Assembly (NCBI GenBank): GCA_020350885.1
Contig: CP070727.1
Location: 2,744,498-2,808,497 of the forward strand
Source: a bacterium
GTDB lineage: Bacteria > Krumholzibacteriota > Krumholzibacteriia > Krumholzibacteriales > Krumholzibacteriaceae
Length of the DNA stretch: 64,000 bases
Direction of reading: 5' to 3'
In this document: piece by piece, positions 54,213 to 62,677 of the stretch
Layout of the letters: each line of letters begins with the position of its first letter
Numbering within the stretch: position 1 is the first letter of the stretch
Position numbers and translations under genes: made by a program
The notes under the pieces: model-generated
The model's database searches: none
What the model saw: only the letters and a program-made list of their open reading frames with translations
What the model was told of the DNA's origin: nothing

Positions 54213-54480
54213 CCATTCGAGGTGAACCGCCGGGAATGTGTGTGGGTGGTGTCTACTAGAACGGTAACGCTGGGCATGGATACGAAGACGTACTATCCGA
54301 GTGACAAAAAAAGGCGGGCTCAAGGAAATCCTAATCGAGTGGTAAAGCGGGGCACGGGTAGGAGCGGTTTCTTTTTCGAACGGCAACGACAGCCGTGGGC
54401 ACGAGTAGAATCCATTCGAGCAGCAAAACTGGGAGAGGATGAATGGTTTCCATTCGAACGGCAACACCGAGGAGCATGAA
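54213..54480. repeat. Degenerate tandem repeat with about 40-bp period (seven units)
   Basis: A motif close to CCATTCGARCGGCAAC recurs seven times. Its (C)CATTCGA-like part ends at 54220, 54260, 54300, 54338, 54379, 54419 and 54457, so spacing is 38-41 bp. The last two copies and the first are best conserved; the middle ones are eroded. Short frames overlap the array on both strands, but none looks like a real protein. It fills most of the spacer between the efflux operon and the TolQ-like operon. Confidence 0.65.
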
Positions 54481-54485
54481 AAGGA

Positions 54486-54524
54486 GGGGCCGGAGTGCCT
54501 CACCGCTTCGAAACCTCCGGCCCC
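54486..54524 (-). terminator. Rho-independent terminator after TolQ-like operon
   Basis: A 10-bp perfect stem (54486-54495 with 54515-54524; GGGGCCGGAG with CTCCGGCCCC) and a 19-nt loop. On the minus strand TCCTTTTC follows. It lies about 75 bp after the stop of the small TolQ-like gene. Confidence 0.6.
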
Positions 54525-54601
54525 CTTTCCCCTTCATTTCCTTCAGTTCATCCCGAAACAGCTCAGTGTATACTGTGGAACATCGGTCCGGCCGCAGTTC
54601 C

Positions 54602-54985
54602 TCATGATGTAGCAGTCATACGTTTATAACGGGTGAAGAGTGCGAACCATATGATCGCCGAGAACATAAGGATATAGAGACCGGTAATCGTCGTTGTCAG
54701 GGATTCTGCAAAGCCCATGGCAACGATATTCGGATCGATCTCTCGTGCCCTTGCGATCACTTTGAAGGCATTGTAGAGTCCGTGGGCCTGCCCGAGGAAT
54801 CCCATAACTGCACTTAGAAAACCCCAGAAGAGAATCGCATGTAGTCCTTTTTCGAGCTGTACGGCATCGAGCCCCTTCCTTATGAACAGGTCGAATACCT
54901 TCTTGATGGCTAGAATTGCAATTGCAGCCGCCAGCATGAGCAAGGGTGGCCCATAGCTACCCATCTGTTTAATGAAACCGATCAT
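54602..54985 (-). CDS. MotA/TolQ/ExbB-like membrane protein
   Basis: 127-aa protein with three hydrophobic helices: LLMLAAAIAILAIKKVFDLF, HAILFWGFLSAVMGFLGQAH and ESLTTTITGLYILMFSAIIW. The last two and the stretch between carry the pattern of the MotA/TolQ/ExbB proton-channel family, including FAESLTTTITG in place of AL-x-TTA-x-G-L. It is shorter than TolQ because the cytoplasmic domain is reduced. AAGGAGG precedes ATG 54985. It follows a longer gene with a similar C-terminal half. No TolR/ExbD partner is seen. Confidence 0.8.
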   Translation of the reverse strand: MIGFIKQMGSYGPPLLMLAAAIAILAIKKVFDLFIRKGLDAVQLEKGLHAILFWGFLSAVMGFLGQAHGLYNAFKVIARAREIDPNIVAMGFAESLTTTITGLYILMFSAIIWFALFTRYKRMTATS

Positions 54986-55030
54986 TGTGTTGCCTCCTTG
55001 CGGGCGTCAGGCCCGATTTTATTGATATCG

Positions 55031-55786
55031 CTAACTCTCGATGAAATCCTGATCCAGCAGCCATGCGGCCTCGGCGATCTCGATGGATCGGACCTTGTTC
55101 GAAAACAAGAACCACAGAAGTCCGGCTACGATCGCCATGAGCAAACTCACGACGAGTGTCGCCGAAGCATGGATGCCCCATTGGACGAGGTGCATCATAG
55201 AACTCTCGATCTCAGGCATTCCCGAAACAACCAATCGGTAGAGTTCCATAAAGAACCCGTACATTCCGACCAGCATGCTCAAACACCCCATAACGGGGAG
55301 ATATACGAGCCCCGAACGGAGACGCCGGATAGCATGATCCTTCTTGATATAGAGCCTGTATACCTGAAAAACGGTGATAACGAGCGTGCCGAATGCCGCT
55401 GAGGCAACCGGCCATATGAAACCACTCGCCTGCTTAAAGATCTCTGTGGAGAGAAGCTCTCTACCGGCAAACGCTGCAATGAAAAGGATGACGACGGAGA
55501 GAAGCACACGTTCCCACCGTGTCCGCGCCTGCTCGGAGAACCTGCTGAGGAGTCGGCGAAACGAGGATTCGTGTATCTGTACAAGCTCATCGAGCGCCTC
55601 ATCGGATACATCGAACTTCTCCATAGCCTTTCGTACCGCTTCTTCCTCTCCTATCCCCTGACCCCGGTAGAGCTCGTACATATCCTCAAGGTCGGCTGCA
55701 ATCTCGAGCAGGATTCGCGACTTTTCCGGCTGGGGAAGATCCAGCCGCTCGTTCATCCGCTGCAGGAGTTCCTTGAATCTGCTCAT
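55031..55786 (-). CDS. HAAS-like domain fused to TolQ-like membrane domain
   Basis: 251-aa protein. Residues about 1-75 are helical and charged and resemble the HAAS/DUF1700 domain that usually sits next to PadR (EIAADLEDMYELYRGQGIGE). The rest has about four helices (WERVLLSVVILFIAAFAGREL and further segments), the last two similar to the neighbouring MotA/TolQ-like protein: PVMGCLSMLVGMYGFFMELY and ATLVVSLLMAIVAGLLWFLF. GAGGAAGGA lies before ATG 55786. It is in an operon with PadR upstream and the TolQ-like gene downstream. This suggests a PadR-controlled two-subunit channel or sensor. Function is not known. Confidence 0.75.
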   Translation of the reverse strand: MSRFKELLQRMNERLDLPQPEKSRILLEIAADLEDMYELYRGQGIGEEEAVRKAMEKFDVSDEALDELVQIHESSFRRLLSRFSEQARTRWERVLLSVVILFIAAFAGRELLSTEIFKQASGFIWPVASAAFGTLVITVFQVYRLYIKKDHAIRRLRSGLVYLPVMGCLSMLVGMYGFFMELYRLVVSGMPEIESSMMHLVQWGIHASATLVVSLLMAIVAGLLWFLFSNKVRSIEIAEAAWLLDQDFIES

Positions 55787-55846
55787 AGTTCCTTCCTCTT
55801 AGCTAGCTTTGTGCTCATAGCTCGATCCCCTCGACTAGCTTTGCGC

Positions 55847-56194
55847 TCATCGTTCGATCTCCCCAACGATTCCAAAGAAATGATCGAAGAATCCACGCCA
55901 CGAGGCGGCCTGCCATGTGGCGTACCTTCTTCCCTTATCGGTCAGCGAATAGAGCTTTCGTTTCCGTTTCCGCCCATCACCCTTCCAGGAACCGCGGATC
56001 ATACCTTCCTTCTCGAGTTTGTGAAGTATCGGGTACAGTGTTCCATGGTTGAACCTGAAGAATCCCTCACTGCGCTCCTCGATCTCCAGGGCGAGCTGGT
56101 AGCCGTGCTTCCGCCCACCTGCGAGGATTGCCAGGATCAGCGCTTCGTTACAATGTTTGGCAAGGTTCTGCGGTTCCAGCTCAGGAAAGCGCAT
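55847..56194 (-). CDS. PadR-family transcriptional regulator (second copy)
   Basis: 115-aa winged-helix regulator. Core motifs: ALILAILAGGRKHGYQLALEIEERS, FFRFNHGTLYPILHKLEKEG and the wing KRKLYSLTDKGRR. ATG 56194 has CGAGGA upstream and is preferred over TTG 56200. It is first in an operon with the HAAS-TolQ-like and TolQ-like genes. A long perfect inverted repeat just upstream should be its operator. Confidence 0.9.
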   Translation of the reverse strand: MRFPELEPQNLAKHCNEALILAILAGGRKHGYQLALEIEERSEGFFRFNHGTLYPILHKLEKEGMIRGSWKGDGRKRKRKLYSLTDKGRRYATWQAASWRGFFDHFFGIVGEIER

Positions 56195-56235
56195 GTACAA
56201 ATCCTCGTAATCGAATTGACAGCACGTTCACTATA

Positions 56236-56275
56236 TAATATATAGATTCTCAATATATCGAACATCTATATATTA
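56236..56275. promoter_or_regulatory. Perfect 12-bp inverted repeat, probable PadR operator
   Basis: TAATATATAGAT (56236-56247) and ATCTATATATTA (56264-56275) are perfect inverted repeats with a 16-bp centre, 40-80 bp upstream of the PadR start. The AT-rich arms also offer -10-like sequences, so binding would block the promoter. Confidence 0.65.
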
Positions 56276-56341
56276 ATTGATTACAGGGACGGTGTCAATG
56301 GAAAATCCGATGTAAAGGAGATATACCAGGGTCGTATATAT

Positions 56342-56370
56342 CCCGGCCCGAGGATCATGTCCCCGGGCCG
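56342..56370 (-). terminator. Terminator-like hairpin after the 56406-58754 gene
   Basis: CCGGCCCG and CGGGCCGG pair over 8 bp with a 13-nt loop. On the minus strand the following sequence is GATATATACG, only weakly T-rich, so it is a moderate terminator candidate for the exoprotein gene. Confidence 0.5.
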
Positions 56371-56405
56371 GCTGCTAAATCCGTGCTTCAGATGAGAGCG
56401 ACGTA

Positions 56406-58754
56406 CTAACGCAAGAGTATCATCTTACGGGTAATGCGCTCCTTTCCGAATGAGATCTGGTAGAAGTAGATACCGGAAGCGACGGCAGTGCCGGTATCAT
56501 CCAGACCGTTCCATTCAACGGTGTGTTTGCCGGCCTTCCTCCCGCCGTGCACCAGGCAGGCTATACGACGGCCGGAGACGTCATAGACGTTGAGCGTCAC
56601 CTCGCCATCGCGGGGAAGGTAGAACTCGACTACCGTCAGTGGATTGAACGGATTAGGATGGTTCTGATACAGGGTCAGGGACAGTGATGGAATACGAACG
56701 GCATGCGTTTCGAAGAGGATCTTTCTCATGTTGTTCTCTATCGTGCTGACCCGGTAGATATAGGATCGTCCCGGCTCGACCGCCGCATCCACATAGCGAA
56801 ACTCGGTATCGCTTATGCGAAACACCTCGCCGGGAAGAACCTCGCAGAGTGCATCTGTTGCCGACCTGCGTGAAACGCAGAACTCCGGCACAGCATCGGT
56901 CGTCGTAACCTCCCATTTGAGCTCGACTACCGACTCCTTCGTACGGGCCTCGAAGCCCAGGAGGAAGGTTGCAATCAGATTCTCCGGTGCAAGGAGGGCA
57001 TGATCGCTCTCGTTGTAGTGCATATCGACTGCGGACAGCTTGTAGTAGAAGAGGGAATCTATCGACCAGGAGGTATCCACCCTGAAGGTATCCATGAATA
57101 TCGGGCTGAAGCGGTGTGCTTCGTCCGCCGGGAAATCCGGTGTCGTCCCCCTGTAGAGATAGTACCAGTAGACGTCGGGTTCCCTGTTCCGGTTCCATGT
57201 CAGCAGGAGGCGATCTTCTCCGATCTGCCGTCCCGCAAATCCCTCGGGCATCCTGGGAGCGACATCCGCACCGGTTTTGTAGTAATGCTCGCATGAAGGA
57301 TAGTGATGGGTGATGCCCCCCGACGGACGCACTGCCCGGATGTAGAAGTATGTGTATTCCTCGCCCGGTTCGGGAGGAAAATCCACGGTGTAGAAGTACG
57401 AATAGTCCGCCGGCACCGATGCGACGAGGTCGTAGCCTCCGAGCGTCTGGTTCGCGCGGTATACTTCATAGACAGTGACGGGATCCATGAATGCGGTGCT
57501 GTCGAAGAGCGCCCTCACGAACTCGACGGTGACATCATTTCCCCCGCCAGGATGGGTGACATCGGTGATCCGCGGCTTCGGAACGATCATATCGTCGTAT
57601 CCGACGTTGTTATGCTCTCTCGCTTCATCGACGATTTCATCCGTATCGACCGTCACCGTCACCCTGTTGTGAAAACGAAACTCGCTTCCCCAGAGGGGAT
57701 GAATGCAGTCGAAGAAGTGCTCTGTCACCGTATCCCCTGGAGCCAGGCCGTCGTAATAGTACGGAGTGATTATCATCTCGCCCGCCTCGTTGCCGTCGTC
57801 GTCCAGCATGACGATCGAGAGCATGACCGCGAAGACACCCGCGGGGTAACTGCCGATATTCGTTACCTTGAAGGTGGCATCGAAACACTGCGGGCAGCCG
57901 TTTACGGTATCCGGGCCGTTCACGTACGGGACGATGAGATCGGGACCGTTACCGAACTGACCGTAGGTCTCCCACGTATTGCCTGCCATGTCCTCTACGC
58001 CGTACGATTGCAGGACATAGGGCGTATTGTCCATAAACGGCGTTGCGAGATCGAGCGCGACCGTCCTCCCGTCACCGAGGAGGGTGGCGTTCGATACCAT
58101 AATGCTGTCCGTGCCGCCCAATCTCAGATAGGCGACGTAGTGATCGACATTCTCAGCTGTAGCTACGGCAACCTCCTCCGAATAGAGAACCTCGATATGC
58201 GAGTTGTCGACGACCTCCACGTACTCGATGAGCGGCGGATCGACATCCTCGGGGCAGTGGTTCACACCGAGGTTCGAGATCCGTTCCGCATGTTTCGCTT
58301 CCGACGATCCGCAGGCGAGAAAGGAGATATCCGCCGGTATCGCCCAGGGGAAATCGCTCGGGTACGGTACGAGCTGCACCATGGACGAGTCGGCTGAAGT
58401 AATGTAGAGCGTCTGGTGAAACGGCCAGCACCAGTCCGTCTGGCAATCGAGGAAACCGATCACGGCGCCATCGCCCAGGGTTCCGTTCACACCGCTCAGG
58501 TTGTCGGTATAGGTCACCGTCGCCGGGATGATGTTATCGGGATAGCGGACTCTTAAGACGACGGATTTGAAACCGTCATCATCCGGCTCGCACCAGCACC
58601 ACATCTCTACCTCGGCAAAGCCTGATCCATAGACGCAGTGCCCGCTTCGGGCCTCGTCGATGTAGAGGCCGATCGTACCCATCGCCATGGCCTGGCAGTG
58701 CCCGACGAACGACACACATAGTACAATCGTCAGGGGAATGAGCACGAATTTCAT
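56406..58754 (-). CDS. Large exported protein: cysteine-rich N domain, CARDB, fibronectin-like and FlgD-like domains
   Basis: 782-aa exported protein. Signal peptide MKFVLIPLTIVLCVSFVGHC from ATG 58754. The N-terminal domain (about 25-165) shares its pattern with the small protein at 44198: GTIGLYIDEARSG, VEMWCWCEPDDDG, DCQTDWCWPFHQ. A bacterial Ig-like segment follows, then a CARDB-like domain (about 275-390, CFDATFKVTNIGSYPAG, ending EIVDEAREHNNV) and fibronectin-type segments with repeated Y-E-V-Y-R-A and Y-L-Y-R-G. The C terminus is a FlgD-like sorting tail (QNHPNPFNPLTVVEFYL, ending TRKMILLR). No enzymatic motif is evident. It may be a surface scaffold or adhesin. Confidence 0.85.
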   Translation of the reverse strand: MKFVLIPLTIVLCVSFVGHCQAMAMGTIGLYIDEARSGHCVYGSGFAEVEMWCWCEPDDDGFKSVVLRVRYPDNIIPATVTYTDNLSGVNGTLGDGAVIGFLDCQTDWCWPFHQTLYITSADSSMVQLVPYPSDFPWAIPADISFLACGSSEAKHAERISNLGVNHCPEDVDPPLIEYVEVVDNSHIEVLYSEEVAVATAENVDHYVAYLRLGGTDSIMVSNATLLGDGRTVALDLATPFMDNTPYVLQSYGVEDMAGNTWETYGQFGNGPDLIVPYVNGPDTVNGCPQCFDATFKVTNIGSYPAGVFAVMLSIVMLDDDGNEAGEMIITPYYYDGLAPGDTVTEHFFDCIHPLWGSEFRFHNRVTVTVDTDEIVDEAREHNNVGYDDMIVPKPRITDVTHPGGGNDVTVEFVRALFDSTAFMDPVTVYEVYRANQTLGGYDLVASVPADYSYFYTVDFPPEPGEEYTYFYIRAVRPSGGITHHYPSCEHYYKTGADVAPRMPEGFAGRQIGEDRLLLTWNRNREPDVYWYYLYRGTTPDFPADEAHRFSPIFMDTFRVDTSWSIDSLFYYKLSAVDMHYNESDHALLAPENLIATFLLGFEARTKESVVELKWEVTTTDAVPEFCVSRRSATDALCEVLPGEVFRISDTEFRYVDAAVEPGRSYIYRVSTIENNMRKILFETHAVRIPSLSLTLYQNHPNPFNPLTVVEFYLPRDGEVTLNVYDVSGRRIACLVHGGRKAGKHTVEWNGLDDTGTAVASGIYFYQISFGKERITRKMILLR

Positions 58755-58943
58755 TGGGTTCACCACCCTTCAATAGGGGTATTCTCCCTGTTACTGTACT
58801 ACATCGTGCCCGGTTTTGCAACAATCATTTTACTCAATGAATTAGAGCGGACCATTACAGGGTAAACGGGTGGGGAATCCGGACCGAAGAGGATAGAGCA
58901 ATCATCAAGCAGCCCCCCATACATTCCAAATTGTAAATATAAG

Positions 58944-58973
58944 CGGGGCCCCTCCCATGCGGGAGGGGCCCCG
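58944..58973 (-). terminator. Rho-independent terminator after tricorn-like protease gene
   Basis: A perfect 13-bp stem (58944-58956 with 58961-58973; CGGGGCCCCTCCC with GGGAGGGGCCCCG) and a 4-nt loop, then CTTATATTT on the minus strand. It lies about 65 bp after the protease stop. Confidence 0.75.
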
Positions 58974-59036
58974 TAGCTGCAGGCTCCATTGCGGGCAAGC
59001 AACGGAACCTGCACGAGTTGAAGAGACGAAGCGAAT

Positions 59037-62000
59037 CTAACTCTTATCAGGCGCCTTGGGCTTCTTGGGTAGTTTCGGCGGATCTTCCTTGATCTTCTTC
59101 ATAAGATATTCGATCGCCTTCTCGAGCTGCGGATCCAACCCCTCGACTACGAGGTCCGGCCTGTTGTCTACCTCGATATCGGGTGGAACGCCGACGTTTT
59201 CGACCGCCCATTCGCCGTCCAGATCGAAGAAGCCGATCGTCGGGATGGTGCAGTACCCGCCGTCCATGAGCGGCACGTTCCGGTTCATACCGACGAGCCC
59301 ACCCCAGGTGCGTTTTCCGATGAGGGGACCGAGCCCCGCATGCCGGAACAGGTACGGGAAGGCATCGCCGCCGGAACCTGCATAGGCGTTTATGACACAC
59401 GCCAGGTGCCCCTTCGGCGCGCTCATGGGGAATTGAATGGCACGACCGTAGCGCCGTCCCCACATGCTCGTGATCTTCTTGGCCAGCCGGTCGACGAAGA
59501 TCGACGGCATCCAACCGCCGCTGTTGTAGCGGACATCGATGATAATGCCGTCCAAGCTTGTCTGGCTATAGAAGTACTTTGCGAACTCCATGATTCCCCA
59601 AACGTTCGTATTCGGTACATGAACGTAACCGATGCGACCGTTCGAGGCTTCGAGCACCTTCTGACGGTTGCTTTCGACCCAGTCGGCATAGCGAAGGTTG
59701 ATCTCGCTCTGAACCGGCACGACCGTGTACTCCTTCGCATCGGCACCCTCGGGATCGGGGCTGACCTTGATCACAACCTGCTGGCCGGCGAGCGTCTCGA
59801 GCAGCATGTACGGATTGTCCGGATAATGGAGCTCGATCCCGTTGATCTCAAGCAGGTAGTCACCCTCATTGACGAGGATTCCCGGCTGGGCGAGGGGCGC
59901 CTGGAACGTCGGATCCCAGTTTCTGCCCTTGTAGATCTTCTTGATCTTGTAGAGCTCGTTCTTCTTGTCGACCTCGAAGTCGCAGCCGAGCTGGCCGGAA
60001 CCTACGTACTGCAACTGCGGGTAATCCCCTCCATAGACGTAGGAGTGCCCGACGCAGAGCTCCGCCACGAGCTCGCCGATGATGTAGTTGAGATCACTCC
60101 GGCTCGTTAGATGTGGAAGGAACTGTTCATAGCGTTTCTTCATCTTCTCCCAGTCCACACCGTGCATGTTGTGCACGTAGAAGAAGTCGCGCTCGTACCG
60201 CCACGCCTCATAGAACATCTGCTTCCACTCTGCAATGGGATCGACCCTCATCCGGAGATCCTGCGTTGCGATCGATCCATCTCCGACTTTCTTGCCCGCT
60301 GCGGCATCGATGATCCCGAATGTTTGGCGGGCCCGGTATAGTATCTTCTTTCGGTCATGCGAAATCGCATACCCGTTAATCCCGCCGATGACCGTCTTCA
60401 CCTCGCGCTTCTTGATATCGTAGTACTTCAGGGTAAAGCTGAAGACCTGATCGAATAGCGCAGTAATGGTGAAGTCGGGGATCTCGGCGAAGAAGATCTT
60501 GTCCTCGGAGGGGACGAGACCAACGTAGTTACCCACACCGATCGGGAGGGCGACGATCCGATCCTCGATACCCTCGAAATCGATCTCGAGTCCCTTTTCC
60601 TCCTCTTCCTCATCCTCCTCGGCTTCTTCGCCTTCCTCCTTCTCGGCCTCCTCCTCTTTCTCACCCTCTTCGGGCTTCTCGCCTTCCTCCTCCTTCTCCT
60701 CCTCGTCTTCTTTCACTTCGATCTCGTCGCTCTCGGGAGCGAGGATCGAGGGGGTGTCCGCCTTGAGCGTAACAGCACAGAGGGCGGAGGGATAGACGTA
60801 ATGGATTTCGAACTCGAGGTTGTTGAACTGGAAGTTCCGCATCCGGTCGGAGAAGAAAAAGAGGTACTTGCCGCCCGGATCGAACTGGGGATTGTAATCT
60901 TCGTAGAGATCATCCGTGACCTTGTAGGATTTCTTTTCCTCGACCGAGTAGAGATGGATAGAGCTTACCGCGTTATCGCTGTTCTTCGAGTAAGCTATCC
61001 ACTTGCTGTCGGCCGACCATGAGAAGTCGTTCATATCCCTGAACTCGTCCTCGTCTATCTTGACGACATCCTTCTTGTCGATATCGACATAGTAGAATGC
61101 GAAGGTCTGGTCGTAGAAGATGATCTTCTTGCTATCGGGTGACCATTCGAGATAGAACGGGAAGTTGTGCACACCGGACGTGAGCTTGATCTCCTCGCCG
61201 GTGCCGTCGGGCTTGCATATGTAGACCTCGTACTCCCCGGTCTGATCGGAGAAGTAGGCCACCCATTTGCCGTCCGGTGAGAATGCGGGTGCACGCTCAC
61301 GGATACCCGGCGTCTTCGTGAGGTTACGCACGTCGCCCTTCTCTGCGGGAACGGTGAAGATATCACCCCTGGCGCCGAAGATCGCGCGCTTTCCGGTGGC
61401 GGAGATGTTGTAGTAGCGGATCATGTTGCTTACACGCTCGAAGTGTGGACGCGTCATGTTGAGCTCGCCGGGCACGACGACGCTGATCTTCTCCGACCGC
61501 TCGGTGTCCAGATCGAGTACGTAGAGGTACCCCCCGTTTTCATAGACGATCTTGTCCTTCCCGAGACTCGGCCATTTGACGTCGAACTTCTTATGGTTTG
61601 TTATCTTGCTGATCTTTCGACTGTCGAGATCGAGACGGTAGATGTTCATCGTGTGGGCCCGGTCCGAGATGAAGTAGATCCGGTCCTGGTACCACATCGG
61701 GAAGGCGTCTGTCCCCTCGAACTCCGTGAGCTTTTCGACTTCGTTCTTCGCGAGGTCGTAGAGCCAGATATCCTGCGCCATACCGCCACGGTAACGTTTC
61801 CATGTCCTGAACTCACGGGACATCCGGTTGTAGGCGATCTTCGTGCCATCGGGGGAGTAGCTCGTAAGCTCACCCTCGAAGAGGGGCAGCACCTCGGGAT
61901 AGCCTCCCTCCACACCGATGGTGAAGAGCCTGCGGTACCTCGGGCCGGGATTCGTCTTCGATTCCCGCACCGAACGGAAGAGGATCTTCTCCCCCGCAGG

Positions 62001-62351
62001 GTGCCAGTCAACTATCAAATCGCTGAATGGATGATAGGTGAGCCTCTTTGGCACACCACCTTCGACGGGGATCGTGAATATGTCATTGTTCCCGTCGTAA
62101 AAGGCGGTAAAGGCGATCGTCTTGCCGTCGGGAGAGAATTTGGCGAAGCCTTCGCTGCCTACATGCGAGGTCAGCCGCGAGGCTGTTCCGCCCGTGGATG
62201 GAACGATCCAGAGATCCCCACCGTAACTGAAGACGATATTCTCCCCGTGGATGTCGGGGTAACGCATGAGGCGGCTTTCGCCTGCGGCGTTCATGGTGCC
62301 GACCATGAGGAACACTGCCAGCACAAGGACGAAAAGTCCCCGTTTACCCAT
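59037..62351 (-). CDS. Exported tricorn-like S41 protease
   Basis: 1104-aa protein of the tricorn protease type. Signal peptide GLFVLVLAVFLMVGTMNAAG, then a beta-propeller from repeated WD40/DPP-like blades (AKFSPDGKTIAFTA, PAFSPDGKWVAYFS, EWSPDSKKIIFY). A long acidic linker of Glu-rich repeats lies at about residues 545-600. After about residue 720 comes the C1 core (YERDFFYVHNMHGVDW, GELVAELCVGHSYVYGGD), a PDZ domain (ILVNEGDYLLEINGIEL) and the S41 domain with VPNTNVWGIMEFAKYF, IIDVRYNSGGWMP and the nucleophile serine S993 in NAYAGSGGDAFPYLF. AAAGGAG precedes ATG 62351. It degrades oligopeptides, probably in the periplasm. The low-complexity Glu-rich segment is unusual. Confidence 0.92.
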   Translation of the reverse strand: MGKRGLFVLVLAVFLMVGTMNAAGESRLMRYPDIHGENIVFSYGGDLWIVPSTGGTASRLTSHVGSEGFAKFSPDGKTIAFTAFYDGNNDIFTIPVEGGVPKRLTYHPFSDLIVDWHPAGEKILFRSVRESKTNPGPRYRRLFTIGVEGGYPEVLPLFEGELTSYSPDGTKIAYNRMSREFRTWKRYRGGMAQDIWLYDLAKNEVEKLTEFEGTDAFPMWYQDRIYFISDRAHTMNIYRLDLDSRKISKITNHKKFDVKWPSLGKDKIVYENGGYLYVLDLDTERSEKISVVVPGELNMTRPHFERVSNMIRYYNISATGKRAIFGARGDIFTVPAEKGDVRNLTKTPGIRERAPAFSPDGKWVAYFSDQTGEYEVYICKPDGTGEEIKLTSGVHNFPFYLEWSPDSKKIIFYDQTFAFYYVDIDKKDVVKIDEDEFRDMNDFSWSADSKWIAYSKNSDNAVSSIHLYSVEEKKSYKVTDDLYEDYNPQFDPGGKYLFFFSDRMRNFQFNNLEFEIHYVYPSALCAVTLKADTPSILAPESDEIEVKEDEEEKEEEGEKPEEGEKEEEAEKEEGEEAEEDEEEEEKGLEIDFEGIEDRIVALPIGVGNYVGLVPSEDKIFFAEIPDFTITALFDQVFSFTLKYYDIKKREVKTVIGGINGYAISHDRKKILYRARQTFGIIDAAAGKKVGDGSIATQDLRMRVDPIAEWKQMFYEAWRYERDFFYVHNMHGVDWEKMKKRYEQFLPHLTSRSDLNYIIGELVAELCVGHSYVYGGDYPQLQYVGSGQLGCDFEVDKKNELYKIKKIYKGRNWDPTFQAPLAQPGILVNEGDYLLEINGIELHYPDNPYMLLETLAGQQVVIKVSPDPEGADAKEYTVVPVQSEINLRYADWVESNRQKVLEASNGRIGYVHVPNTNVWGIMEFAKYFYSQTSLDGIIIDVRYNSGGWMPSIFVDRLAKKITSMWGRRYGRAIQFPMSAPKGHLACVINAYAGSGGDAFPYLFRHAGLGPLIGKRTWGGLVGMNRNVPLMDGGYCTIPTIGFFDLDGEWAVENVGVPPDIEVDNRPDLVVEGLDPQLEKAIEYLMKKIKEDPPKLPKKPKAPDKS

Positions 62352-62487
62352 GGATCAACTCCTTTCTTAAAGAAGGATTACGTTTGTGTCGGACGTATGT
62401 ATCCAGCACTGCACACAGATATATATTAGTACTTACCTAAAATGAAATAAGTTTCAAAAAAATGGCGGGGTAGAGCTTGTCTCTTGG

Positions 62488-62675
62488 GTGCGGGGGGTGA
62501 ATGTCCGCCTGCTCAAACAGTCCTCGCTCATCGGCTCTACGGGGCGCATGGTGCGGGGGGTGAATTTCCACTTGCTCAAACAATCCTCGCTCGCCGGCCC
62601 TACGGGGCGCATGGTGCGGGGTGCGAATGTCCGCTTGCTCAAACAGTCCTCGTTCGCCGGCCCTACGGGCGTAGG
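62488..62675. repeat. 63-bp tandem repeat, three units
   Basis: Three units of 63 bp starting GTGCGGGG lie at 62488-62550, 62551-62613 and 62614-62675, with a core GCTCAAACAGTCCTCGCTC and GGCCCTACGGGGCGCATG. Copies differ at a few bases each. The period is a multiple of three and no stop interrupts it on either strand, but no signal or known domain appears. It is in the 720-bp spacer between the tricorn and GH53 genes. Confidence 0.75.
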
Positions 62676-62677
62676 TC

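Noticed and set aside
54222-54479. Small rightward gene across the 40-bp repeat array
   Set aside because: No ribosome-binding site, arginine-rich composition of a chance frame, fully explained by the repeats.
54213-54480. CRISPR array at the 40-bp periodic repeats
   Set aside because: Repeat part is short and strongly diverged between copies, unlike the near-identical CRISPR repeats; no cas genes.
61443-62429. Rightward open frame (328 codons) opposite the tricorn-like gene
   Set aside because: Shadow of the propeller-coding strand; contains no family motif.
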